A stretch of 64,000 nt of DNA, taken from Lentisphaerota bacterium (GTDB lineage: Bacteria > Verrucomicrobiota > Kiritimatiellia > UBA8416 > JAIOPI01). This document shows positions 29,969 through 39,007 of the stretch, one piece after another (the first letter of the stretch is position 1; every line of letters starts with the position of its first letter). The notes beneath the pieces are model-generated. The model searched no databases. It worked only from the letters and a program-made list of their open reading frames with translations, and had not been told where the DNA came from. The translations under genes and the position numbers were made by a program. Location of the stretch: assembly GCA_021413965.1 (NCBI GenBank), contig JAIOPI010000002.1:1-64000 (forward strand), in the 5' to 3' direction.

Positions 29969-31315
29969 ATGAGCACCAACCGGTTCACCGCATGGTCCTG
30001 TGCCGGCCTCGCGTTCGCCGCGCTGACGGCCGCCGCCCAGGAAACCCTGCCCACGCTGTCGAATCTCAGCGAGCGCGTCGCCATCCTCGAGCAGCAGTTG
30101 GCCCGCGCCGAGCAGGCCAGCGCCTCCAGCCCGCCCCCCGTGATCACGGCCGGACCGGAGGGCTTCGCGCTCACGTCTCACGACAAGGCGTTCCAGCTCA
30201 AGATGCGCGGCTATGTCCAGACGGACAGCCGCTTCTTCCTCGATGACGACGCCGGGAAATCGACCGATGCGTTTGTCGTGCGGCGCGTCCGCCCCATTTG
30301 GGAAGGCAAGCTGTACCGCGATTTCGACTACCGCATCATGCCCGATTTCGGCGGCGGCTCGGCCGTGCTCCAGGACGCCTATCTCGGCTACACCGCATCG
30401 CCGGCCTTCAAGCTGCGCGCCGGTAAATACCGGCCGCCACTCGGGCTCGAGAACCTCCAGTCCAGCACCGACTTGATGGCCGTCGAGCGCGGCCTGCCGC
30501 TCAACCTCGTCCCCGTGCGTGACGTCGGCCTCCAACTCTATGGCGATCTGCTCGACGGCTCCTTGTCTTATGCCGCCGGCGTGTTCAACGGCGTGCCGGA
30601 CGGCGCCAGCGGTGACGGCGACAGCAATGACGCCAAGGATGCCGTCGGCCGGTTGCTGGCAACGCCGTTCCGGACCACCGACGTCGCCGCGCTCAAGGGC
30701 CTGACAGTCGGCATCGCCGCCAGCGCCGGCGACCAGGATGGCACTCCCACGTCAACGGGGTTGTCCTCGTTCAAGACCGTCGGCCAGCAAACCTTCTTCA
30801 GTTACCGGTCATCCACCAACGCCGACGACGCCACGCGGGCTGACGGCAACCGCGTCCGCGTGTCACCTCAGGCGCTGTATTACTACCGGTCGCTCGGCCT
30901 CCTGGCGGAATACGTGCGCTCGGAGCAGGACGTGACCCGTGGCCCCGCGACCACATCGCTGGCCAACGAGGCGTGGCAGATCGCCGCCGCGTGGGTGCTC
31001 ACCGGCGAGAGCGCGAGCTACAAGGGCGTGACGCCGGACCATCCCTTCGCCCCCGCCGAGGGGCATTGGGGCGCGTTCGAACTGACCGCGCGCTATGGCG
31101 AACTGACGGTGGACGACGCGGCGTTCCCGGAACTGGCCGACATCTCAAAGTCCGCCCGCGCCGTGCAGGCCTGGGGCGTGGGACTCAACTGGTACCTCAA
31201 CCGGAATCTCAAGGCCGTCGTGGACTACGACGTCAGTACCTTCGATGGCGGCGCCCCCACCGGCGACCGCCCCGACGAACAGGCGCTCTTCACGCGCCTG
31301 CAGGTGGCGTTCTAG
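29969..31315 (+). CDS. Second OprO/OprP-family porin
   Basis: 448 residues, clearly a paralogue of the porin at 24920-26284: the blocks [40 protein letters not shown] and [20 protein letters not shown] are nearly identical between them, and both end with an aromatic F. It has a signal peptide (ending TAAAQ) and a shorter coiled coil. ATG 29969 was chosen; the frame is open to 29828 but the extra stretch is not signal-like. It lies 137 bp after cysA and closes the operon. Two porins flanking one transporter suggests differing selectivity or conditions. Confidence 0.87.
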   Translation: MSTNRFTAWSCAGLAFAALTAAAQETLPTLSNLSERVAILEQQLARAEQASASSPPPVITAGPEGFALTSHDKAFQLKMRGYVQTDSRFFLDDDAGKSTDAFVVRRVRPIWEGKLYRDFDYRIMPDFGGGSAVLQDAYLGYTASPAFKLRAGKYRPPLGLENLQSSTDLMAVERGLPLNLVPVRDVGLQLYGDLLDGSLSYAAGVFNGVPDGASGDGDSNDAKDAVGRLLATPFRTTDVAALKGLTVGIAASAGDQDGTPTSTGLSSFKTVGQQTFFSYRSSTNADDATRADGNRVRVSPQALYYYRSLGLLAEYVRSEQDVTRGPATTSLANEAWQIAAAWVLTGESASYKGVTPDHPFAPAEGHWGAFELTARYGELTVDDAAFPELADISKSARAVQAWGVGLNWYLNRNLKAVVDYDVSTFDGGAPTGDRPDEQALFTRLQVAF

Positions 31316-32415
31316 CCCAGCGCCTGGCTCAGCGTCAGAAAGAAATCGCGATTGTCGGCACAGAGATAGCGCATCGTGCCGCCCATGCGGCTGAAGGTCT
31401 TGCAGTAGCGCAGATAGTAGGCCGGATTGTCCTGTGGCGGCTCGCCATCCTTCTGCCAATCCCAGCTCGAGGCCGCCAGGTCGACCACCGCGATGTAGTG
31501 GTTGTCGATGCGGCGCCCCGCCTGCAGTTCCACGTTGCGCGCCATGGACAGCGCCTTCTCGAAGATCATCGGCGACATCACGGCCGACCCCACGGACAGA
31601 TAGACCCCGCCTTCCAGCTGTCGCACCTGCTCGGTGTACGTCAGGAAATCACGCAGCGCGGTTCGCCCGATGGCCGCACCGTGATTGATGGGATGCGTAT
31701 AGATGATGTCGTGCCCGATCATCGGGTGGCCGGTAAAGGGAATCTTCAGCCGGTACGCCGCCGCCTGGGCACTGTAGCCGGCGAACGGATGCGGGATCGG
31801 CATCCAGCCGGCGGGCAGGTGGAATCGCAGCACCACATCCAGCAGATCCGCCGCCGCGGCGCAGCGCTCCGGTTCGGTGTCCACGTGCTCACGAACGAAG
31901 GCGCGCAAGGCCTCGGCCGTTGGCAGGTCTAATCCCTGCCGGTGGATCATCGCCCCGATCGATTCGCCATAGCCCAGTCCCTCCCAGGCGCCCACGATAA
32001 TCGCCAGGTTCAGGTTCCGGCCGGTTTCCTGCCAAAGCCCGAATTGCCCGCGGCTCACATATCCCCGCACGTCCTCGCTGCTCTGCCCCTGAAAGGCGAA
32101 TTCCCAATCGTGAATGATGCCGGCCCCGTTGGTGGCCAGATGCGTAAGCCAGCCCTGCTCCATCAGCCGGATCAGCACCGGCGCGAGCCCATTCTTGATG
32201 GCGTGCGCGCCGAAGGCCAGGATCACCGGCCGCCCATCCCGCCGCGCCGCACGCATGCGCGCCACGGTCTCGGCCATGATCTGCGAGCCGGCCTCCCCCA
32301 GCGGCCGGGGCGGGGCGTCGGGCTTCACCGCGTCATGCGCGATGCGCACCTTGTTCTGACGCACCCCCAGCGGCAGGATCGTCAGCCCACCGCGATCGAA
32401 TTGCTCGTACGACAT
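31312..32415 (-). CDS. Deoxyhypusine-synthase-like protein of unknown function
   Basis: 367 residues without signal or membrane segments. The stretch HLATNGAGIIHDWEFAFQGQ and the GGVYLSVGSAVMSPMIFEKAL block recall the NAD-dependent deoxyhypusine synthase fold, but I cannot find the catalytic lysine motif with certainty and bacteria generally lack hypusine. An N-terminal segment (VILAFGAHAIKNGLAPVLI) looks like a Rossmann strand-turn-helix. It lies 90 bp downstream of the kinase-HAD fusion on the same strand and is probably co-transcribed. Its stop overlaps that of the porin by a few bases (convergent). Function unknown; an NAD-dependent sugar or amine reaction is possible. Confidence 0.6.
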   Translation of the reverse strand: MSYEQFDRGGLTILPLGVRQNKVRIAHDAVKPDAPPRPLGEAGSQIMAETVARMRAARRDGRPVILAFGAHAIKNGLAPVLIRLMEQGWLTHLATNGAGIIHDWEFAFQGQSSEDVRGYVSRGQFGLWQETGRNLNLAIIVGAWEGLGYGESIGAMIHRQGLDLPTAEALRAFVREHVDTEPERCAAAADLLDVVLRFHLPAGWMPIPHPFAGYSAQAAAYRLKIPFTGHPMIGHDIIYTHPINHGAAIGRTALRDFLTYTEQVRQLEGGVYLSVGSAVMSPMIFEKALSMARNVELQAGRRIDNHYIAVVDLAASSWDWQKDGEPPQDNPAYYLRYCKTFSRMGGTMRYLCADNRDFFLTLSQALG

Positions 32416-32505
32416 ATGATCCTATCCTCATGACTCAGTGGCCACGAAACGCACGAGGGCCGCAAAATGGGGAGGCCTGAACCGCTGTGCCTTCTGCGAC
32501 CAATC

Positions 32506-34413
32506 CTACGCCCCCACAACGCGTAACACCTTCAGCAACGTGTCCAGCTGCGAAAAATCGGGCACCACGAGGTGCGCGCCGGCGCGGATCAGCCGACCAC
32601 GCTTGGCGGCGTTGGAGCCGAAGCGGCGCACTTCATCGCTGGCCACGCCCACCGCCAGCCCGCCGCGCTTGCGCGACTCACGAATCTCCACGGGGCCATC
32701 GCCGAAGGTCACAAGCTGGTGCACATTGGCGGCCCCGATGTCCTTCAGAATCCGATCCAGCACCACGCGCTTCGCTTCCACGGCTGTGTCGCCTGTCGCC
32801 CCGTAAATGCGCCCCTCGAAGCCGTCGGCGTAGCCCATCACGGTCGCCTCCTGGATGACGTCCTGCTCGTCGGTGCCGCTTGCCAGGTACAGCTTCACCC
32901 CCCCGGCACGCAGCCGCCGCAGGAACTCCGGGGCCTTCTTGATGGCGAAATCCGACACGTCCAATTCGCCCCGTCCGAGGCGCGCCACACGCTCGCGCAC
33001 CAATCCCATCAGGGCTTCATTGTAGATGCGCTTGTACCCATGTTCGTCCAGCCGCTCCGCGTCCGGCACCACGCCGAATTCCTTCACCAGCTCCACCAGG
33101 CCCTGCATCTGGACCAGGGTCTGGATGCCCGTCGTCTTGTCGATGAACTCGCGTACGCGGGCCACCACCCGCGCATAGAGCGTTTCGCCGGCGGAGGCGT
33201 ACTGCGCGCCCAGGATGGCCCGGATCATCACCGGCTCCATCACCTGCTCCCAGCCTTCGCGCAGGGTCGACAGCGTGCCGTCGTGATCGAATATCGCGTG
33301 CGTCAGGCGCAGGTTCGCAGGCACGGATTCGACGATCTCGATGTTCGCTCCGTCGACAAAGCGCGCCCGGCGCGGATCGTCGGCCAGCTCGGGCTGATAG
33401 ACATAGTCGGGGCTCGCTCCGATCGCCCGAATCTCGTCCGGCGAGGCGGTCCCCGTCTGAAACAGCTTTTGTACGGTCACGCCCGCCACGAAGTTCCCGA
33501 ACGTCGCCGCCTCGAGCGGCGTCTCGCCGCAGGCCAGTGCCACCGTCACGCCCGCCAGCAAACTGTCGCCCGCGCCCACCGGGTCCGTGCGGCGCACGAT
33601 GTGCAGCCCGCTGACGACCTGCACCCGGCCGCCCTCCGCCACCACGCAACCGCGCGGACCGTTGGTGACGAACACCGGCCGGCCCCAGCGCGCCTGCAAG
33701 TCCCGGGCATACCCTTCCACCTCGGACTGGTTGATGACCTCTTCGGCTCCATAGCTCCGGCCCGCGATGCGCGCCGCCTCGCGCGCGTTCAACTTGTGCA
33801 GGCAGTCCGTGTAGTGCTCGGGGCAGTGCCGACTGTCCACGATGATGAGTTGCTCCGGGTGGCGCGCCATCAGCGCGTTCAACTCCGACTGCAAAAACGG
33901 TGTGTGTACCCCGTGCAAGAGCTGTTGATTCACGATGAGCCCATCGAGGCCGGGCAGCGCCGCCTCCACCCTCGCCCGCAACGCGAGCGCAACCCCATCC
34001 TGCAGCCGGTTGAAGTTGCCGAAATCAACCCGGTTCATCTCCGTGACGTCACGGATGGGCTTGGCGTAGACCGGCGTATCCCATTCGTCGGTCTGGGTCA
34101 GCAGGCCCGTGACGTCAACCCGCTGCTCGACCAGCAGCCGGCGCATGGCATCACCAAAAGGGTCGTCGCCCAGCACGCCGAACGCATGGACGCGGCCGAC
34201 GCCCATGGCCGCCAGGTTGGCCGCCACGGTGCCGGCACCGCCCGGGCTGTAGCGCTGCCGGCGCACAGGCTGCGTCGGCAGCCCGGTCTCCACCGACGGC
34301 TCAGAGGCCGACGAATCAATCGTCCAGTAGGCATCCAGGCAGTAATCGCCGACCACCCCAATGCGCAGGTCGGGCAAGCGCCCCAGAACCGCCTCCAGTG
34401 TTTCCGCGTTCAT
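32506..34413 (-). CDS. PfkB sugar kinase fused to HAD phosphatase
   Basis: 635 residues with two enzymes in one chain. The first (about 1-340) is a PfkB/ribokinase fold like the kinase half of HldE: start DLRIGVVGDYCLDAYW, SPGGAGTVAANLAAMGV, and the catalytic GAGD at 280-283 (TDPVGAGDSLLAG). The second (about 365-635) is a HAD hydrolase: motif I D376-H-D-G-T, motif II YLASGTDEQD, motif IV FGDGPVEI. HldE is normally kinase plus nucleotidyltransferase, with a separate GmhB phosphatase; here kinase and phosphatase are fused instead. The substrate is unknown, perhaps a heptose or other sugar phosphate. Confidence 0.85.
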   Translation of the reverse strand: MNAETLEAVLGRLPDLRIGVVGDYCLDAYWTIDSSASEPSVETGLPTQPVRRQRYSPGGAGTVAANLAAMGVGRVHAFGVLGDDPFGDAMRRLLVEQRVDVTGLLTQTDEWDTPVYAKPIRDVTEMNRVDFGNFNRLQDGVALALRARVEAALPGLDGLIVNQQLLHGVHTPFLQSELNALMARHPEQLIIVDSRHCPEHYTDCLHKLNAREAARIAGRSYGAEEVINQSEVEGYARDLQARWGRPVFVTNGPRGCVVAEGGRVQVVSGLHIVRRTDPVGAGDSLLAGVTVALACGETPLEAATFGNFVAGVTVQKLFQTGTASPDEIRAIGASPDYVYQPELADDPRRARFVDGANIEIVESVPANLRLTHAIFDHDGTLSTLREGWEQVMEPVMIRAILGAQYASAGETLYARVVARVREFIDKTTGIQTLVQMQGLVELVKEFGVVPDAERLDEHGYKRIYNEALMGLVRERVARLGRGELDVSDFAIKKAPEFLRRLRAGGVKLYLASGTDEQDVIQEATVMGYADGFEGRIYGATGDTAVEAKRVVLDRILKDIGAANVHQLVTFGDGPVEIRESRKRGGLAVGVASDEVRRFGSNAAKRGRLIRAGAHLVVPDFSQLDTLLKVLRVVGA

Positions 34414-34473
34414 CGCCGTTCAGGCTACGGGAGCGCGCCGCCGCAATCAAGCGCGGTTCGCGCCCGTCCCCAG

Positions 34474-34500
34474 GTGGGGCGAACCGTCCCTGGCGAGCCG
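34474..34500 (+). repeat. GTGGGGCGA-family dispersed repeat
   Basis: The stretch GTGGGGCGAACCGTCCCTGG followed by CGAGCCG lies in the 184-bp divergent gap between the kinase-HAD gene and the sulfatase gene. It is the copy closest to the presumed consensus, and matches 43015-43044 in the reverse direction. Confidence 0.65.
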
Positions 34501-34597
34501 CAATCACCCCTTGCCTGCGTCGGGCGCACCACTTTGCTTGATTTTTGACCCTCCATGCCCGATGCTGCCCCGCTTTCGCCGCACAAGAGAAACCACC

Positions 34598-35983
34598 ATG
34601 ACGCCACGCCCCAATATTGTAATCATTACAGCCGATCAGCTTTCCCAGCGCGCCGTGGGCGCGTATGGCGATCCGCAGAACGTCACCCCGCACATCGATG
34701 CGCTGGCCCAAAGCGGAGCGACCTTCGCCAACGCGTACTCGCCCTGCCCGCTGTGCATGCCCGCCCGCGCCGCCTTCTGGACCAGCCAGTTCCCCCACCG
34801 GACCGGTATCCATACCAATTCCAACGTGCTCCGCATTCCCGCCGACATGCCCACCCTGGGATCCGTCTTTACGCAGGCCGGCTACCGCTGCGCCCATTTC
34901 GGCAAAACCCATGACTGCGGCGGCCTGCTCGGGTTCGAGGTGGTCCACAACTCCGGAGCCCCCGTGGAGGAGACGCCGCCCTGGACCAATTACTACGACT
35001 CCCAGGAGGATCGCGCCACCACCGCCCAGGCCATTGATTTCCTGAAGGTCCACGGGGATCAGCCTTATGTGATGGCCGTCGAACTCAACAACCCGCACGA
35101 CGTCTGCCTCTGGATCGGGGACCACGTCGGCCAGCATGCCGACACCCCCGTGCCCGGCCGCCTCCCCGCCCTGCCGGAGAATTTCGAGGATGCAGACCTG
35201 GCCACGCGCCCCTCGGCGATCCGCTACAACTGCTGCACCAATTTCCGCGTCGCGCAAACGCTCGCCTGGACGCCCGAGAACTTCCGCCATTACCTCGCCG
35301 CCTATTACCACTACGTCGCCATGCTCGATCACGACGTCGGCCGCGTCTTGAACGCCCTGGCCCTCCGGCCGGACGCCGCCAACACGATCATCGTTTTCAC
35401 GGCGGATCACGGCGACGGGATGACGTCGCACCGCATGGTCACCAAGGGCGGGCACTTCTACGAGGAAACCACGCGCGTGCCCCTGGTCATCGCCGGCCCC
35501 GGAATTCCCAGGCAGCGCTCGCTGACACGCGCGCCGCTGGTTTCCCTGCTCGACGTGTTCCCGACCCTCTGTGCCGGGGCGGATATCCCCGCGCCGGAAG
35601 GGCTTGCCGGCCGCAGCCTGGCTCTCTGGTTGCGCGGCCACGGCCCGCGCGACGAGCGCACGCATGTCACCAGCAGTTGGTTCGGGCACGCGCCCGCACT
35701 CGCCCCCGCCCGCATGGTGCGGTCGCATCGTTTCAAGTACACCCACTTCCGCGAAGACGGCGCCGAGGAACTTTACGATCTCGTCAAGGACCCCGGCGAG
35801 CGGCGCAACCTGGCGGCCGACCCGGCCCAGACGCGCACCCTCGCCGACCATCGCGCGCTGCTGCAGCAGCATTGCGCCGCGACCGGCGACCCCTTCTTTG
35901 CGGAGACGGTCACCGTCACCCCGCCCGCCCACGCACATCCGCCCGGCAGCTGCCCCTTCCACCCCAGCCCGGCCCACCCATAG
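34598..35983 (+). CDS. Sulfatase (formylglycine-dependent)
   Basis: 461 residues of the arylsulfatase family. The N-terminal metal site is NIVIITADQLS; the formylglycine site is C53-M-P-A-R57, matching C/S-x-P-x-R with Cys as precursor, so an activating enzyme (FGE or anSME) is needed; none is visible in the window. Further metal/substrate blocks are VFTADHGDGMTSH and TKGGHFYEETTRVPLVI. No signal peptide is seen at ATG 34598 or at an earlier in-frame start, which is unusual, as most polysaccharide sulfatases are exported. The released sulfate would join the pool used by the cell. It is followed by a GH28-like gene in the same direction. Confidence 0.92.
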   Translation: MTPRPNIVIITADQLSQRAVGAYGDPQNVTPHIDALAQSGATFANAYSPCPLCMPARAAFWTSQFPHRTGIHTNSNVLRIPADMPTLGSVFTQAGYRCAHFGKTHDCGGLLGFEVVHNSGAPVEETPPWTNYYDSQEDRATTAQAIDFLKVHGDQPYVMAVELNNPHDVCLWIGDHVGQHADTPVPGRLPALPENFEDADLATRPSAIRYNCCTNFRVAQTLAWTPENFRHYLAAYYHYVAMLDHDVGRVLNALALRPDAANTIIVFTADHGDGMTSHRMVTKGGHFYEETTRVPLVIAGPGIPRQRSLTRAPLVSLLDVFPTLCAGADIPAPEGLAGRSLALWLRGHGPRDERTHVTSSWFGHAPALAPARMVRSHRFKYTHFREDGAEELYDLVKDPGERRNLAADPAQTRTLADHRALLQQHCAATGDPFFAETVTVTPPAHAHPPGSCPFHPSPAHP

Positions 35984-36091
35984 CGACGGCGCGGCCTCTG
36001 CAGGTGCGGCGTGGCGCCGCAATCGGATTGCACATCCCGGACGAATTCGGCACCCTGAAGGCCCACGTGTAGAAAGGAATGGAAGCGCGTC

Positions 36092-37597
36092 ATGAGCAAC
36101 TTGCCCAACCATATCGTCTTCCCCGCCCCGCCCGGCGCCACGATCAGCCGCATCTACAGCGTCACCGTCAACGGGGCGCCGGTCGCCGTGGAACACTTCG
36201 AGGATATACACATGGCCCGCTTCGCGCTGCGCGGCGCCTGCCAGGTGGAAATTCTCGTGAAGCCCAGCATCGGCCACCGCAACCTGAAGTACATCTCGCG
36301 CTTCGATGTCCGCCCGCTCAGCTACCAGATTGCCGCCACCGCCGAACTGAACGTCCTGCGCTTTACGCTCGACCGCCCGCGCCAGCTCGTCATCGATGTC
36401 AACGCCTACGAGCGCCTCTTCCTCTTTGCCGACCCGTATGACGCCGCCGAACCCGTTCCCGGCCAGGAGGGCGTCGTCTCGCTTGCCGACTTCGCCTCCG
36501 ACGCCACCGGGGCCACCCTGCAAACGGCCCGGATCGCCGCCGCCATCGCCGCCGTGCCCAAGGGCGGCGTACTCTTCGTGCCCCCGGGCCTCTACCAGAC
36601 CGGAACCGTCACGCTGAAGAGCGACATGACCCTCTACCTCGCCGGCGGCGCGGTCCTGAAGGGCTCGTCCAACCCGTCCGATTACCCGGCGGACACCACC
36701 AGCTGGCACTGGTCCAACCAGTGGTTCGTCGGCGCCATGAAGGCCGAAAACGTCCGCATCGCCGGCTACGGCGTGCTCGACGCCAACGGCAGCATCGTCC
36801 GCGGCCAGCAGTGTGGCCCCCATCTGCTCGTCTTCACCGACTGCCGTCATGTCACCGTCGAAAACATCACGGTGCGCGATCCCGCCGCATGGTGCGTCCA
36901 CCCCATCAACTCCGACCACGTCCTCATCCGCCACGTCAAGAGCGTCTGCAACCGCGACGTGCTGAACACGGATGGCTTCGACATCACCAGCTGCCGCGAT
37001 ACGGTCATCGAGAATTCCTTCCAGTATTGCAGCGACGACGGCGCGGTGATCAAGACCTCCGGCGGCATTGCCGCCGAGAACATCACGGTGCGCGGCAGCG
37101 TCTTCCTCACCAAGAAGTCCGCGCTCAAGGTCGGCACCGAGACCGAAGGCGACGTGAACCATGTGACCTTCATCGACAATGACGTCATCGAGTGCGACCG
37201 CGGCATGACGTTGTCCGAGGAGGACGGCCACGTCATCCGCCACACGCAGTACATCAACAATCGCTTCGAGATGCCGCTGCTGGATGCACGCCGCCGCCTG
37301 ATCGACTTCTACACCTGGAACCGCAAGGGGGGGGGCCGGATCGAGAACACGCTGATCAAGGACTGCGTCGCGCTTCAGAAGTGGCCGCGGCCCTCGACGT
37401 TGTTCGCCTGCTCCGGGCCGATCGACGGCGTCCGCTTCGAGAATTTCCAGATCGCCGGCAAGGTCTGCCGCAGCCTGCCGGACGCGGATACCCTGGTCGA
37501 GGTGCTGCCCTGCAACGACGCCCGCCGCGCGACGGTCTACAACGTCACCTTCGAGCCCGCCGCCCGCCCCGGCCCGGTCAACCTGGCGCTGGGGTGA
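36092..37597 (+). CDS. GH28-like right-handed beta-helix enzyme
   Basis: 501 residues: an N-terminal beta-rich domain (about 1-115, resembling domains in front of GH28/GH49-like enzymes), then a parallel beta-helix. GH28 landmarks are N292-T-D-G295 and D315-D316 (SDDGAVIK); the third GHG motif of polygalacturonases is not obvious, being replaced by KKSALKVGTETEG. Thus a polygalacturonase-like glycosidase or related enzyme acting on uronic or other polysaccharide, activity not proven. No signal peptide is seen. AAAGGAATGGA precedes ATG 36092. It is likely co-transcribed with the sulfatase, 108 bp upstream. Confidence 0.8.
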   Translation: MSNLPNHIVFPAPPGATISRIYSVTVNGAPVAVEHFEDIHMARFALRGACQVEILVKPSIGHRNLKYISRFDVRPLSYQIAATAELNVLRFTLDRPRQLVIDVNAYERLFLFADPYDAAEPVPGQEGVVSLADFASDATGATLQTARIAAAIAAVPKGGVLFVPPGLYQTGTVTLKSDMTLYLAGGAVLKGSSNPSDYPADTTSWHWSNQWFVGAMKAENVRIAGYGVLDANGSIVRGQQCGPHLLVFTDCRHVTVENITVRDPAAWCVHPINSDHVLIRHVKSVCNRDVLNTDGFDITSCRDTVIENSFQYCSDDGAVIKTSGGIAAENITVRGSVFLTKKSALKVGTETEGDVNHVTFIDNDVIECDRGMTLSEEDGHVIRHTQYINNRFEMPLLDARRRLIDFYTWNRKGGGRIENTLIKDCVALQKWPRPSTLFACSGPIDGVRFENFQIAGKVCRSLPDADTLVEVLPCNDARRATVYNVTFEPAARPGPVNLALG

Positions 37598-37614
37598 GTA
37601 CCCGCCACCCGCAC

Positions 37615-37686
37615 GCGGGCCAGGCGACCCGCGCTACGGGAGCCTTTCCACCTCACGAACCGTGGCGCGGGTTGCCAACCCGCGCC
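37615..37686. repeat. A- and B-type GC-rich palindromes (second locus)
   Basis: The B-type element starts at 37615 (GCGGGCCAGGCGACCCGC, imperfect); the A-type forms a 10-bp perfect stem (37664-37673 with 37677-37686, loop GCC). The same pair, in A-then-B order, occurs at 22685-22750. They lie between the convergent GH28-like and aldo/keto reductase genes and may act as terminators. Confidence 0.65.
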
Positions 37687-37702
37687 GGCTCGACTTCGCC
37701 AC

Positions 37703-38917
37703 CTACGCCAGCAGCTCGGCCGCGTCCCGCATCAACCGCGCAATCGGCAGGCCCTGGGGACAGACGCGTTCGGCGGACGCCAGATCGCCCTGTGTCAGCG
37801 CCTTGCGCGCCACCTCAGGCAGCCCGTGCCAGGTATTGCGGGCGAGCGTGTGATCGCCGTAGTCGCGGTGATACATCAGGGCGCGCATGCCATCGCCGAT
37901 CGGCGCGCCGGGACACACCGACTCGCACAGATGCGTGCACCCCGCGCAGTACGCGCCAGACGTCGATTCGGCATAGGCGTTCATGAGCTGGCGGTCGGAC
38001 GCCGTCAGTTCGGTCTTGTCCAACGCCGCCGCCACGTTGGCCTGCAGAATCGCCACGTTGGGCATCTGGGACACAATCGAACTGATGCGCTGATCCTCCC
38101 AGACGGCCTTCAAATTCGCCTGCTTGTCGGAGAACCCCCGCGCGAGGAAACTCTGCGCCATGGCGGCCTCCGCCGCGGTCTCGCCCTTCTCCACGCGTCC
38201 GCCTTGCGTCTTCATGGCAATCAGCCCGATGCCGGCCTTCACGCAGGCATCCACCGCCTTGGTCATGTCAGGCTGTTGCATCAGCCGGAAGTCGTACTTC
38301 AGCAGGATCCCGTCAATCCACGACAGGGGCGCCGCATCCGCCAGACAGCCGGCCATGTTGCCGTGCGTGCTGAAGCCGAACAGCCGGATCTTGCCCGCCG
38401 CCTTGGCCTGCTCCGCCCAGGCTCGCAAGTCGTCGTTGAACGACGCCAGGTCTTTAACATTATGGATCAGGTACAGGTCGATGTGGTCGGTCTTCATGCG
38501 CTCAAGCGACCGGTCCAGCAACTTGCTCGCCCCCGCGGGATCGCGCGCATCGGACTTGGTCAGCAGGAACACCTGGTCGCGCGTGCCGGGGTTGCGAGCG
38601 AAGAACTTTCCAACGCCTTCCTCGCTTCGCCCGCCTTCGTAGCAGTCCGCCGTATCCCAGTAGGTCACGCCCATGGCCAGCGCCTGGCGCAGGACGATCT
38701 GGTTATTGGGAATGTCGAACATGCCGCCCATGCCCAGCATCGAGATGTCGAGCCCGCTGCGGCCGAACTTGCGCGTTGGCACCGGCGCCGGTGCCGCGGA
38801 GGCCCGTGCGACAGGCGTTTCCGCGCGGGTCCCGCCAGCCGCCGCGAGTGCCGCCCCAGCCAGGCCAGCCGACTTCAAAAAGGAGCGGCGGTTCAGATTC
38901 GATTTCATCTCACTCAT
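37703..38917 (-). CDS. Tat-exported aldo/keto reductase with C-terminal Cys motif
   Basis: 404 residues. N-terminus has a Tat signal (N-R-R-S-F-L-K, about residue 10) followed by a hydrophobic stretch. The AKR barrel carries the catalytic tetrad: Asp in YWDTADCYEGG, Tyr in the same block, Lys in LLTKSD, His in YLIHNV. A C-terminal extension has C-A-G-C-T-H-L-C-E-S-V-C-P, a [4Fe-4S]-type motif found in a subgroup of AKRs. ATG 38917 has CGGAG before it. It is the last gene of a minus-strand redox cluster; as a folded, cofactor-bearing protein it would be exported by Tat. Confidence 0.88.
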   Translation of the reverse strand: MSEMKSNLNRRSFLKSAGLAGAALAAAGGTRAETPVARASAAPAPVPTRKFGRSGLDISMLGMGGMFDIPNNQIVLRQALAMGVTYWDTADCYEGGRSEEGVGKFFARNPGTRDQVFLLTKSDARDPAGASKLLDRSLERMKTDHIDLYLIHNVKDLASFNDDLRAWAEQAKAAGKIRLFGFSTHGNMAGCLADAAPLSWIDGILLKYDFRLMQQPDMTKAVDACVKAGIGLIAMKTQGGRVEKGETAAEAAMAQSFLARGFSDKQANLKAVWEDQRISSIVSQMPNVAILQANVAAALDKTELTASDRQLMNAYAESTSGAYCAGCTHLCESVCPGAPIGDGMRALMYHRDYGDHTLARNTWHGLPEVARKALTQGDLASAERVCPQGLPIARLMRDAAELLA

Positions 38918-39007
38918 ATGCAACTCCGTATGCTTCTTCCCGGGCAGCAGAGACTTGCCGCCCCCAGTTTGTCCGACGGAAAGCGCTGATCCCTGCAAGC
39001 CGGCGCT

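Noticed and set aside
34316..37243. Minus-strand open frame of about 975 codons opposite the sulfatase and GH28-like genes
   Set aside because: Antisense shadow: composition is artefactual and both plus-strand genes have strong motifs.
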